NCBI GenBank assembly: GCA_039704465.1
Contig: JASFAU010000005.1
Location: 868,001-932,000 of the forward strand
Origin: Plasmodiophora brassicae
Lineage: Eukaryota > Endomyxa > Phytomyxea > Plasmodiophorida > Plasmodiophoridae
Direction of reading: 5' to 3'
Length of the DNA stretch: 64,000 bases
Shown piece by piece: positions 19,520-29,626 of this stretch (position 1 is the first letter of the stretch; every line of letters starts with the position of its first letter). A program made the translations under genes and the position numbers. The notes under the pieces were generated by a model, which was given only the letters and a program-made list of their open reading frames with translations, was not told the origin of the DNA and did not search any database.

Positions 19520-20876
19520 TCAGTGCAAGACGAGAGCGACGATCAGCAGGAAGATCGTCCAGGGAACGTTCGTTGACGTTGATGACCCGTGCGAGGTTGC
19601 GGAGACCGTCGTTGCGTTGTTGCCGCTGGCAACATTGTCGTGGGCAGCACCTGAACAACGTCATCTGAGTCGGGCGCGTACATTCTGGATGGGCCAGGCA
19701 CAGTCAACCAGGAAAGATGCCGTCGTTGCCGTTGTTGACCCCGCCAGGCGTCGTAACGTTCGGCCCATTGTTCTTCATGCTGGCGGCAACGCAGTCATTA
19801 TCGGGGTGTGACACTCGGGCCGGTGGTTCATACCAGGTGACGCGCATCGATTTGAAGTAGGCCGAGATGGGCGGCACCCAGGTCTTGATATCCGCATCGC
19901 CGGCCCACTTGCTTCCGGCTTGGGCGTGCCACAGGCCGAACGAGATCCGCGACGGCGACGACGGGAACTTGCCTGATGGGGCGACACTAAATGCATGCAT
20001 GGGCAGGCGGGGCATCACAGAACGCCAACCATCGGTGTTGTTGGCTGTGTGCGCGGGCACGCCGTTGATGGACCACGTGATCCTGTCCGGTGTCCAGTCG
20101 ATCGTATACGTATGGTAAATCTCGGAATTGTCATCGCGAGTGTTCGTGATGTACCCATGGACGGACGACCCTGCGCAGGCATCGACAGCCGTCAACTAAC
20201 CTGCGAATCTTAACATTGCGGCCAGCAGACCTTCCGGATTGAGAATTTGCACTCCCTTGGCGTACCAGTTGAACTGGGTGTTCGTGTGATCGTACCCAGT
20301 GAATTCGAGGTCGATCTGTGGCGGTTCAAACGGTGAGCACGCCGGCAAGGGAAAGGGTGCACTCTAGGTCAACCTCGTCACGATCGTTGGAGAACAGGAT
20401 GAAGCTTGTAACGATGCCCGCGTGGCCAGACTGGCGCATCACGATTTCAACAGTGCCGTACTGCAGGAAGCGTGTTGTTGAGACAACGGTTGCCACCCCG
20501 CGGCCGGGATCGTTAGCGGGTGGCGGGAGCATGGACGTCACCAGGACTCCGTTAGCGTACGCGGCTGACCCGCTTTCGATCACGAACTGGGCCTCGTATG
20601 CCGGCACCGGGTTCTTCTGGTACGCCGCGTATACCACCGACTCCTTGCTGAAGTTGGTGAAATTCGTCGCATAGTGGCAGGTGGGACCGTCGAACAAGCA
20701 CCGCGAGGCATTCAGGTTGCCGGGTTCTGCAATCGGAATCAGACCTGCAGTGGGCGGCGAACTGAACGACAAGCGTCCCCCGTACGGTTGCAGAAGAGCA
20801 CCGAGTTCTGCGCATACACGACGGCCTGCCCCGCCACGATCAGAGCGCCCGCCAGGCGCAGAACCGCGGTCGGCAT
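19520..20876 (-). CDS. GPI-anchored GH16 (Crh-like) cell-wall glycosidase/transglycosylase
   Basis: Five exons (20876..20786, 20726..20374, 20315..20231, 20170..19709, 19650..19520), introns 58-60 nt, 373 aa. Signal peptide LRLAGALIVAGQAVVYAQ, then the GH16 core. The catalytic E-x-D-x-E motif (RDEIDLEFTG, Glu148 and Glu152) is restored exactly at a splice junction, followed by DHTNTQFNWYAKG and YTIDWTPDRITWSINGV. The last exon encodes a Ser/Thr/Asn-rich linker and hydrophobic tail VPWTIFLLIVALVLH, a GPI-attachment signal. Fungal Crh enzymes join chitin to glucan; a role in a chitin-containing spore wall is inferred. The first intron acceptor was chosen by branch site and length. Confidence 0.88.
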
Positions 20877-21193
20877 CACGTATGGAGGCAGCGACGACGT
20901 TTCAACCACGGCAGGTGGACCGCGATTCGGTACTACCTGTGACGCGCTACCCTGTTCCCGAATCAACTGTATGTACACCGGGCAGCTGGGACTGCGCTTC
21001 TCGGCGCCCGCCGCGTTCTCGACTGGGCCACTGACCGGGCCCCCACGCTACACGCCGTCATACGAGATAGACAGTACGCTCTGTAGCTGCAGCTCCGCTG
21101 CCGGAGAAACTTCGACGGTTCCGAATCCGGACGTTTCACTTTCCTGCCTCCAACCGGGTGGTTCACCTCTTTTTTGGCGGCACTGGTCGAGTG
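20877..21193. other. Divergent intergenic region
   Basis: This lies between the GH16 gene (minus) and ATE1 (plus) and presumably holds both promoters. Nothing specific was recognised. An in-frame ATG at 21158 upstream of the chosen ATE1 start would add 12 residues. Confidence 0.4.
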
Positions 21194-23231
21194 ATGGCGA
21201 GCGCTACTGGCGGCGAATCACGCGGGCAACGCGGTACGTCCCGGCAGGCGTCGCTGCTGGCCGGTGCCGTTGTGCAACGATACGACTGCCCGTGTACGAT
21301 ATGGCTTTGCGGAGGGGCGTGCCCTGGTGTCTGTGACCGACGGATGATTGGGGCAGATTGCAGGCAGGGCGTGTGTCAGGCGTCGTGCATGGCTGCGCTG
21401 GCGCTGACCTGTCATGACTTTGCGGAGCTGGTCGAGCGCGGATGGTGCCGCAGCGGGCGGTCGCTGTACCGTCCGGAGCCCGAACACAGTTGCTGTTCCC
21501 AGTTCTCGATGCGGATGGACGCCATGCAGTTCAGGCCGACGCATCGTCACAAGCGTATTATACGGAGGCTTGATCGGTTAGCAACGTCGGCGGGTGCTCT
21601 CTCTAGCTGTATTGCGACGAACGGCAATCATGAACAGCAGCAGCAGCAGCAGCAGCAGCAACATCATCGGAAGCAGAAGCAGCAGCCGAGAAACAGTTCG
21701 TCGTCGTCATTCTTTGCCGACGACCCGTTCTCGAAGCTCATTGCCAGCGCCTTGGTCGACCTGCTTCGTCGAACAGGTCTCTGCGACGAACTTGGTGAAA
21801 TTCCGTACCCGTATCCACCATGGTTCTTGAGGCCAGGCCGTCATCCAGGGCACCTGTGCAGCAACGGTACGCACGCTCCTGGAACGATTACGATGCGCTC
21901 GTCTCACGGGCCCGTTCACAGTGGTGAACAGACTGGACGCGAGAGATCAGAGCGGGCAATTAGCCCATGCGATCGTGCATGACCTGCGTCATGCACTGGC
22001 CGCGTACGACGTGCACCTGTCCAGCTCGGATCGCACGGGATGCATCAATTTCGCTGCCTTGCGCGATACCGGCAGTCGAGAGTGCGACTGTGACGATAGC
22101 GCTGTTCGTGCATCGCTAGGAGCATTCGCGTCGACTGGCGTGCTGGGCGGCTTTGATGAGGCGTTGCTGCGTCGATGGCATAAGTCGCGCTGTAAGCGCA
22201 AGAAGGAAACCCATGACATGGCGACTCCAGCGTCGAGCTCCGGCCTCGACGAGTTCGCTAAAGCCTTCGAGCGAATGGCATCTGCGAGTGACTCTGTCAT
22301 CGAGATCACTTTGGAGGACTGTTCGTTCACTGGTGCGTTCCGCCCGCTCGTTCGTCAGGGAAACGCGTCTGACGAGTTGTTTCTGTCTGTAGAGGAGAAG
22401 TACGCATTGTACGTAAACTATCAAATCGCCAGCCACTCGGATTCGCTGGAGAAGTTGACTCGAAGCCAGTTCACAGAGTTCATCGTAGAATCGCCATTAA
22501 CGGTAGCGCATGCATTCGTCGTTTGGGGATACGCAGTACGGTTCTGAGGCATTTGTCTAGAAGTCACCTCTTGGGTTTGGCTCGTTCCACCGGTGCTATC
22601 GGTTACGTGGACGTGATCACACTCCACCGCGACTTATTGCTTTTAGCGTCATCGACATACTCCCGAGCGGTATCAACAGCCAGTACTTTGTCTGGGACCT
22701 ATCGTTCCAGCATCTGTCGTTGGGCATCTTCTCCGTTCTTGACGAGATCCGTTTGGTCCAACTGTTGAACCGTTTGTTTCCATCATGTCGTCATTACTAC
22801 ATGGGTAGGTGCAACAGCGTGATTATCACCCGCGCCGTTGCTGATATGTTGTTCTCAGGTATCTTTGTCACCGCGTCTCCGAGAATGCTCTACAAGAGGC
22901 AGTTCCAAGTAAGGCTTTCCGGATCTAAGGTTGCATACCTGGAATGTCTCTGATAGTTTGTTTTCAGCCTGCTGAGCTCTATTTTCAAGGACGCTGGCTA
23001 CCTGAAGAAACGATCGATAGCATGGAGGCCGTTGTACCTCGACAACCGGTTGACCATACCTCAACTGCGTCCGACATTGACGCGGACGTCGTCGTATTCG
23101 TCGACAACCAGTTAACAACCTGGGGGCGCTTCTGCGAGCAGCGCCCACCGAGTCCGAGTGCGGTCCTCAACGTGAAACGGTACCGCGACCTGGTGGGCGA
23201 CCTGGCTTTCACCATGATATATGCATTATAA
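21194..23231 (+). CDS. ATE1: Arginyl-tRNA--protein transferase 1
   Basis: Six exons (21194..21293, 21357..21794, 21862..22502, 22561..22804, 22859..22908, 22968..23231), 578 aa. N-terminal zinc/haem-type motif DCPYCRQGVC is created by the first splice; then ALTCHDFAELVERGW, RSGRSLYRP and CCSQFSMRMDAMQFRP. The C-terminal GNAT half has EKYALYVNYQ, FIVESPL, GFGSFHRCYR, FSVIDILPSG, SLGIFSVLDEI, YYMG and PAELYF. ATE1 adds arginine to N-terminal Asp, Glu or oxidised Cys and so feeds the Arg/N-degron pathway. A run of nine glutamines followed by a Ser-rich stretch sits in the linker (DNA CAG repeat 21634-21661). Confidence 0.92.
21634..21661 (+). repeat. CAG trinucleotide repeat coding polyglutamine in ATE1
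   Basis: About nine consecutive CAG codons within exon 2 of ATE1, encoding a glutamine run between the two conserved halves of the enzyme. Such runs vary in length easily. Confidence 0.9.
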
Positions 23232-23348
23232 ACGTGTCCCGAAGTTATCGGTATCACGGTCTGGCTATGTAGGTAGCACGATCTCGGTTTGTCGATCGGA
23301 CGGGGCAACCCGACGAAGCGAACGGTGTGCCGCAGTTTTCACGGCGCG

Positions 23349-23933
23349 ATGCAGTGTGCTGCACGGTTGATCCTGCAGCGCCTACGGGGACCCCATACGG
23401 TTCGGTACGCGAGCCGGGCCGCTAAGATCCCGAATGCAGCCCCGGAGATCTCGCCTGAAGACCTGAAGGAAGCGAGAGATGACCCCGGCGCCGACCTCGT
23501 CGTTCTCGACGTTCGTGAGGAGTTTGTGCTCGAGGTCGGACTGTACTGTCAGGCCGTGCGTTTGACACTGTTGTGTCTTTGTAGCGAAGAGATCGCATTG
23601 GCGAAGCTACGAGGAACCGACGTACAGTACGTGACGTTAGGTGATTTGTTCGAAGCCACTGAACGTCCAACCGTCGAGGACATCGACCAGTCCGTTACGG
23701 AGGTGCTCCCGCCTGTCTGCACCGCGAAGGATAAACGCATCGTTGTCGTCTGCCACCATGGAGTACGCTCAAAGGCCGCTGCCGACATGCTCTGGCAACT
23801 CGGCTGGAGGAACGTCGCCAGTCTATACGGTCGGTCGTGTCTGCCTGTAGTATCGTCGGCTGTCCCTAAATACTCTTCAGGTGGCCTGCACCTGTACGCC
23901 GAGAACGTGGACCCGTCGATTGGCAAATACTAA
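23349..23933 (+). CDS. Rhodanese-domain protein with probable mitochondrial targeting
   Basis: Three exons (23349..23542, 23585..23829, 23881..23933), introns 42 and 51 nt, 163 aa. The first 20-25 residues (MQCAARLILQRLRGPHTVRY) are basic and amphipathic. The rhodanese fold follows: DLVVLDVREEFVLEVG, YVTLGDL, then the active loop VVVCHHGVRSKAAAD with catalytic Cys in C-x2-G-x-R form, and NVASLYGG restored by the last splice. The end, ENVDPSIGKY, matches single-domain rhodaneses. Such enzymes transfer sulfane sulfur. The exon-1 donor within the VGL codons was chosen to keep frame; length is typical. Confidence 0.88.
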   Translation: MQCAARLILQRLRGPHTVRYASRAAKIPNAAPEISPEDLKEARDDPGADLVVLDVREEFVLEVGLYCQAVRLTLLCLCSEEIALAKLRGTDVQYVTLGDLFEATERPTVEDIDQSVTEVLPPVCTAKDKRIVVVCHHGVRSKAAADMLWQLGWRNVASLYGRSCLPVVSSAVPKYSSGGLHLYAENVDPSIGKY

Positions 23934-24059
23934 TGTACTCTGTACTACATACGCGGCCGCTCCCATCCATCGTCGATTATAGGCGCCAGTCTCCAGCAGG
24001 TACTACGCCGCGCGGGCTCGAGTCACAAGTGGCGACGGCGGACCCCGCAGCGGGCTGCA

Positions 24060-24918
24060 ATGATGATGCTGCTGGGTCGGCGCAGCGTCGTGCGTGCATG
24101 CTGTCGGGGGCGGACACTGGCGGTCGCAGCGTCATCGACGTTGCCGAAATCGAGCGATGAGAAGCTGGGCCCGGACGTGTCCGTCGCCTCGCAGCTGAGG
24201 TATTTGGAGAAGCTGGCGACCAGCAAGCTGTTCCGGGAGAACCGTGCCAGCCCGACCGCGATCTACGAACGCGACCTGCGGTACGAGGAACTGCTGAGCC
24301 GTGCGTATCAGAAACCGCCTGGCAAGCTGGTCGGCGAGACGGAGGCGTGGGTCGTGCTGGATTCGTACCGGAGGCATGGCAAGACGACCGTCTGGACGTA
24401 TAACTCCTTCTTGCGGTACGTTTCCAAACTCAGCAGAGGGCACCATGACGCCGTCATCGATTTGATGAAGAAGGACGGATTGCAGCCGGTAGGCAGGATG
24501 ATCTCGGTAATGCTGGGGGGTCTCACGTGGGTCGTGTTTGATGAAGAACGCGCAAACGTACAACATTCTGCTGGCGGCTTTGTTACGGTCGTCCAAGGTG
24601 ACGGACGTAACCATCCTCAAGGAAGATGAACGCATCGCTGCCGAGATGGCTCAGAACAACCTCGTGCCGAGTCGCGAGACCTTCCTGCTGCGCCTCGAGA
24701 TCTGCGCCGTCACGAAGCGCGTCGACCGCGCCATCCACATCTTCCGCGACGCCTGCAGCCGCCGCCTCGTGTTCGACCGCAGGGACCGCGTCTTCGGCCT
24801 GCTCGCCCGATGCGCTGCCGATTCCGTCAGCGTCCATCGCATCCGCGAAGCCGCCGCCCAGTTCGGCTACGTCGACGTCGACTGGACGCCCGCCATCATC
24901 GACCGCAAATTGAAATAG
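24060..24918 (+). CDS. Pentatricopeptide-repeat-like mitochondrial protein
   Basis: Two exons (24060..24488, 24547..24918) joined in phase 0 across a 58-nt intron (branch near TTTGATG, acceptor GAAG), 266 aa. N-terminus MMMLLGRRSVVRACCRGR looks like a mitochondrial presequence. PPR-type helices: TTVWTYNSFLRYVSK, VIDLMKKDGLQP joined to NAQTYNILLAALLRS, and ETFLLRLEICAVTKRVDRAI. PPR proteins bind organellar RNA. Only two to four repeats are recognisable, so it could be a mitoribosome-associated protein instead. Confidence 0.7.
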
Positions 24919-25172
24919 AGCCCGGGGCATTTCGTTTGCGTGCTTCCCTGAATGGTACAAGTAGCTGGGTGCCGTCGCATGCAGCTCCCGGCCGCCGCCA
25001 GTGTGTGGCCTGGCGACTGCCGTCCCCCTAATTGTGGTGATGCGCGCCGTGCAACAAAGCGAGGCGCGCGTCGCGGGAACGCGGCAGTTCTGCGGCGTTT
25101 TTTTTCGTTGCAGTGTTGCTGCTGCGGCGGCCGGGCGTCCGAGTTGACTGCGCGAGTCGCTGCCGCGCGACA

Positions 25173-26105
25173 ATGGACTGTGCCGAAGAGCAGAGCATGG
25201 AGCTGGAGGCGCTCGAATCCATATTCGACCAGGACTTCCGACGCCTGTCGGACGCGTCGTTCGAGGTCGCCCTGCGCCCGTACGCGTCTGACGACACGGA
25301 GGAGAGCCATGGTGGGGCACGCCGCAGTTCGATGCTCGCTGTGGACTCGGGGCTGTGACTGATGCGTCCTCGTCAGTCGGCTGCACGCTTGTTGTCGAGT
25401 ATCCTGAGTTGTATCCCACGGTTGCGCCGGTGACGTCGATTCGACTGGAGAAGGGGCTCAACGAAACGCAACGGCAGGAACTTGAAACGCTGTGCGCGCA
25501 AACGGTTCGACGGATGACAGGCCCGTACGTTTCGGTCCACGAAGCTGATTGGGAATACAATGTAGGCCGAGGAGAATCTCAACATGGCGATGGTGTTCAC
25601 GATTGCCGAGGCGATCAAGGCGTGGATGATGGAGAACAATGTTCGCGCGCTCACCGAACATGAAAAGGTCGTCGAGCGGAAACTTCAACGCGACAGGGAA
25701 CGTGGCGTCGTTGACGCCGATCAGGTGCCGTGTTCATCGTGTTTGCGATCGATTCCCCGCTGTTAATGGTTTCCCTAGGACCACGATGCCAGTGACGATG
25801 AGGACAGCGACGCCGGCCCGGTCAGCCATGCGATTCAGAACGGGCACATGCTGACACTGGAGAACTTTGCCGAATGGAAGGCGAAGTTCGACGCTGAGAT
25901 CCGGGAGAGGTGGCGAGAAGAGGATCAGAGGAACGCGGACCTCGAAGCCGCCAAGCGCATGACAGGGAAGGCGTACTTTGAATCGCACGCGCTGTCGGGC
26001 ACGTTCCTCGACGCCATTGAGAGGGAATGCGACCAGCAGCAGCTGGGCGTGGACATCAGCGCAGACCTGTACCAGGACGACGTCGGCGATGACGACTTTG
26101 ACTGA
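25173..26105 (+). CDS. RWD-domain protein, RWDD1/Gir2-like
   Basis: Four exons (25173..25311, 25377..25504, 25566..25724, 25779..26105), introns 54-65 nt, 250 aa, the usual RWDD1 length. N-terminal RWD domain: MELEALESIFDQDF, LVVEYPELYPTVAP, AEENLNMAMVFTIAEAIKAW. The C-terminal half has the family's basic-acidic stretch VVERKLQRDRER and LTLENFAEWKAKFDAEI, then an acidic tail ending DDFD. In yeast and animals this family (Gir2/DFRP2) binds DRG GTPases and Gcn1 and acts in translation control. Confidence 0.9.
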
Positions 26106-26330
26106 ACTGTATTATTATATTGTCAGACGAATCGGAACGCGTCTGCATTAGGTATCTGGAAGCGTTCGAGAGATCTCGTCTGTCTTGCGGGAAAGCCGTG
26201 TTCGTCTTTGCCGTTGTTGCCCTTTCGAACAGCCGTTCGTAACGAATGGGGGTACCTTTCCACATGCCTCCGTAACGAATGTGATGCTCCGTTAGGTTAG
26301 CGGAATGCCATGTAATAATGTAAAGGGTGT

Positions 26331-29300
26331 TCATTGGCGGGTGGATCGTGCGACGACGACTTGTGTGACAATTCCATCACCGAGACGGCGAATGTCGTAA
26401 GCGACCTGGTCGGCGTTCAGCTCAACGCGTTCGCCATCGCCAGGCGCCGGTTGCATATACGCCAGCGATGTCCTCGACCGAATCCGCCGTTGCGCCCCTT
26501 TGACTCGGGCATCCAGGACGCCGACGACGACGTCGCCGCCGAACCGGTCGTACCGGAACGTGGCGACACCGTCGAACGCGGCGCGTAGATCCCCGACCAG
26601 CAACTCCACAGCGTTCACGCCCGCCGACAACTGCTGGATGCGCTTCCTGACCGTCTCCGCTGACGGCACCGCCGCCTTGAACCGCTTCGCCACGCGCTTC
26701 GCCTCCTTCTTCGCGGGGAACAATGTGTCGTCGGGGTACGGGACGAAGTGTCGATTCAGGTTGATGACCAGGTCCGCTCGCGACGTCGGCGTTCGGAACG
26801 TCGTCTTCCACGACGACGACGGGACGGGTTCACTGGACTCCACCAGCGCCATCAGATGCGATAGTGACGACGACGCCAGGCGCACGATCCTTGCCAGTTC
26901 TGCTGCAGGTGGCGTTGCCCACATCGACGCCGACACGTCTCGATACGTCCCGATCCTCATCGCGATGTCCTTGCGCGCCAGCGACTCCTCCATCTTCTGA
27001 CGTTGCTCCATCGTCAGGTCCCCATGGAAATCGACGACCAGCACCGAATTCGCCCAGTCGAACGACGTCAACAGCGTCAACCAGCGCAGGAACCCGCACA
27101 ACGACGAAGACGGGACGACGAACGGCGCCGGGTGCAGGAACACGTACGCGACCGTCAGGTCGATGGCAACCTCCGACATCATCCATGGGTCGACCTGGTG
27201 CGCCGCCAGCCATCGTCGCGCCAAACGGCACGTCTGCGCCATCACCGGGTACCGTTGCGTTAACGCGCGCAGGTCGCTCCCGATCAAGGGCAACTGGACC
27301 AGGTCGCGCTCCATGACGACGAGGTCGCGCGCGTTCGCATCCGGGTCGATGGTCTTCGACACGCCCGGGAAGTCGCGTTCCGCACGACGAATGGCGATCT
27401 CGCGGGCGTGGAAGATCTCGACGCGGAACGCGACCCCGTCGATCCAGCACAGCGTCGCCATGAGGAACGCGGTGGCCGGCACGCCCTGCTCCTGCAGCGT
27501 GGCCGCCATGCGAATGTGGACCGCCGACTTGATACGCGCGATGGCGGACAGGTCCTCCGGCCACCGGGACGACGACTCGAACTGGACGACGACAGGTAGC
27601 ATGTCGTGGAACACCATCGGGTCCACGTCCGCGTGTTCGTTAACGGCCTCGATCGGCACCGGCCATGTCTGCCGCATCGAGGGGTGCGAGCACGTGATCG
27701 TCCGGACGGTGAGCGGCAGGTCCTCCAGCGACCGTAACGTTTCCGACAAGCGCTGGAAGGCGCCGTGCACGACGCTGGCGTCGTGCTCCCCGGGGGCCAC
27801 CTTGTTCAGCGCGACCACGCCGTCCAGGTCGCGGGACGACGTCAACATGACCTGGTCGGAAACGATGCCGACGTGACGGTGAAGAATGTGTCGGGCGATC
27901 TCGAGCAGGACGGACGAATGGTGCTGGTCGTTGCTGTCGCGGTTCCAGACGACGGTTTCCATGATGGACCCGTCGCGGAAGCGACGAAGCTCGGCAGGGG
28001 CGCCCCAGAACTGTCGGAACTGGGCGGAACCGTTGACGTCGGTCGTCGCCGGACCTTTGTCCATGTCGCGAGACGCCTCACTCGCGTTCAGGAGTAAGCC
28101 GATGTCAATGCACCCTTGAGAGACGTCAACGACATCGACGAACGTGACACGATCCGTATACGCTTGTGACAGGACGGCGTGCACGCGCTCAGGGTCGGCA
28201 TCGGCACATCGCACGCGAACGCGAGCGTCGAACTTCAGGTGCGACGGGACCGGCGTCAGGAACGTATTCGCGAACGTCGCCGATTGCAGCGTGACATCGG
28301 CCTCATGTCGGATGCGATCGTACGTGATACGGGAGACGTCGTACAGCAGGTTGCATCGTCCGCAAGGACCGACAAGAGTCACCGGGAACGCTGCCTGGAA
28401 CTGGGACAGGGCGTACCCTTCGTCGTCGTTGACGGCGCCGACCGCAACGGCGAGGTCGGGCGTGTCGCGCAGGAACGTCAACAGGGCGCGAAACATCTGG
28501 AACGGGGACATGGCTCCGATGATGCGCCCAGTGTCGAACAGGTACGCCAGCAGGCAGTCGATGGCGAACCCGGTCACCGACTTGTACCGCTGGTCGCGAA
28601 GCAGGTGGCGGTGCGCCATCCAGATCCGCGTTAGGCACCCGGCTTCGGCCAGACCGGGGCAGCGTTCGTGACGATCGGTAAGGAACGCGACGTGTTCGCC
28701 TGCGAATTGCATGTGGAGAACCGTCTGGTTGTACGCTGGGGTCGGCAACGTCGGGTCCGGCTGCCGAATCGCGTTGCGTTGCGGGGCGATACGCCTGGGG
28801 ATGAAGAGGTCGCGAGGCAGACCCGTCAGGATACGAATCGCAGTCAGGGGACGTTGACCGATAGGAGCGAATGGGGACGGGAGCAAACACGTTAGGGTTA
28901 ACGATGGAAGCAGGGGATCGTCGGCGACTGTCACGTGGTAGCACGAGGAAAGCGTCTGCTGAGCGTGCTGAAGGTACAGAGCACGACGGACGTGAACGCG
29001 ACGGTCCAGGTAGTCTTTGGCCTGGAAAATGGCCGCCGGGAGATCGAGAAGCACGTCGAGAACAAGCGGACGAGACGCAGGTGTCGTCCTCAGCGGACAG
29101 CTTCCGACCGCGCGAACACCGTCAGGCGGCATGAATTCGAACGACACGTCCCGAGACGCTGTTACGCCCAGCACGGTATCGTTAGCGGCAACGGACAAGA
29201 CGCTGCGATCCGCTTCGGCAAGGAGCTCGGCGATCCGATCGCAGTGCTTCTGAACGTTCCGGCTGATGCAGGCCGGCAGTTGCATGGCCTGGACGAGCTC

Positions 29301-29360
29301 CTCAACGGCCAGCGCCATGGTGGCGGCTACGTGAGTCTCCTCATCGGCATTCGCAGCCAT
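26331..29360 (-). CDS. UTP22: U3 snoRNP protein UTP22 / NOL6 (Nrap family)
   Basis: Intronless, 1009 aa from the ATG at 29360. Nrap-family blocks include VLDVLLDLPAAIFQAKDYLDRRVHVRRALYL near residue 100 (shown as length only), IRILTGLPRDLF, YNQTVLHMQF, LTRIWMAHRHLL, DCLLAYLF, and towards the C-terminus VDFHGDLT, WATPPAAELARIVRLA and NRHFVPYPDDTLFP. UTP22 is a catalytically dead nucleotidyltransferase-like scaffold of the small-subunit processome and early 18S rRNA assembly. The promoter carries two copies of a CGG-N3-CCG palindrome shared with RBM28. Confidence 0.9.
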   Translation of the reverse strand: MAANADEETHVAATMALAVEELVQAMQLPACISRNVQKHCDRIAELLAEADRSVLSVAANDTVLGVTASRDVSFEFMPPDGVRAVGSCPLRTTPASRPLVLDVLLDLPAAIFQAKDYLDRRVHVRRALYLQHAQQTLSSCYHVTVADDPLLPSLTLTCLLPSPFAPIGQRPLTAIRILTGLPRDLFIPRRIAPQRNAIRQPDPTLPTPAYNQTVLHMQFAGEHVAFLTDRHERCPGLAEAGCLTRIWMAHRHLLRDQRYKSVTGFAIDCLLAYLFDTGRIIGAMSPFQMFRALLTFLRDTPDLAVAVGAVNDDEGYALSQFQAAFPVTLVGPCGRCNLLYDVSRITYDRIRHEADVTLQSATFANTFLTPVPSHLKFDARVRVRCADADPERVHAVLSQAYTDRVTFVDVVDVSQGCIDIGLLLNASEASRDMDKGPATTDVNGSAQFRQFWGAPAELRRFRDGSIMETVVWNRDSNDQHHSSVLLEIARHILHRHVGIVSDQVMLTSSRDLDGVVALNKVAPGEHDASVVHGAFQRLSETLRSLEDLPLTVRTITCSHPSMRQTWPVPIEAVNEHADVDPMVFHDMLPVVVQFESSSRWPEDLSAIARIKSAVHIRMAATLQEQGVPATAFLMATLCWIDGVAFRVEIFHAREIAIRRAERDFPGVSKTIDPDANARDLVVMERDLVQLPLIGSDLRALTQRYPVMAQTCRLARRWLAAHQVDPWMMSEVAIDLTVAYVFLHPAPFVVPSSSLCGFLRWLTLLTSFDWANSVLVVDFHGDLTMEQRQKMEESLARKDIAMRIGTYRDVSASMWATPPAAELARIVRLASSSLSHLMALVESSEPVPSSSWKTTFRTPTSRADLVINLNRHFVPYPDDTLFPAKKEAKRVAKRFKAAVPSAETVRKRIQQLSAGVNAVELLVGDLRAAFDGVATFRYDRFGGDVVVGVLDARVKGAQRRIRSRTSLAYMQPAPGDGERVELNADQVAYDIRRLGDGIVTQVVVARSTRQ

Positions 29361-29391
29361 GGCTGATTGCTCTGGTGAGGTTGGTTCCCTG

Positions 29392-29412
29392 CGGACTCCG
29401 TCACGGACTCCG
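29392..29412 (-). promoter_or_regulatory. Two CGG-N3-CCG palindromes upstream of UTP22
   Basis: Copies of CGGACTCCG at 29392-29400 and 29404-29412, 32-52 nt upstream of the UTP22 ATG. The same nonamer occurs twice at an equal distance upstream of RBM28 (63452-63469). Confidence 0.5.
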
Positions 29413-29626
29413 TGGCGGGCCCTCGTCAGGCGCCTTCCCGTCCAGGTGACCCCACAGGAACCCGGGACTGGGAGCCGTGCCCTCGGTCCAGTGCCGGGGG
29501 TGACGAGAAATAAGGAACAGGCCCTCACTTGCTTCGACGAGCAGCATCGTACGCCTGTCAGTGTGATCCAGACTGCGTCGTCGGCCAAGCCTATCGTATT
29601 CCGGTTCGGCGGCGCGCCTGGTTCCG

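Noticed and set aside
24583..25560. A 325-codon minus-strand open frame
   Set aside because: It runs antisense to the PPR-like and RWDD1 exons, has no family match and no ATG-supported start. GC-rich codon bias on the other strand explains it.
26334..28634. Several plus-strand frames of 100-240 codons
   Set aside because: They are antisense shadows of UTP22, rich in Arg/Asp/His as expected from a GC-biased coding strand.
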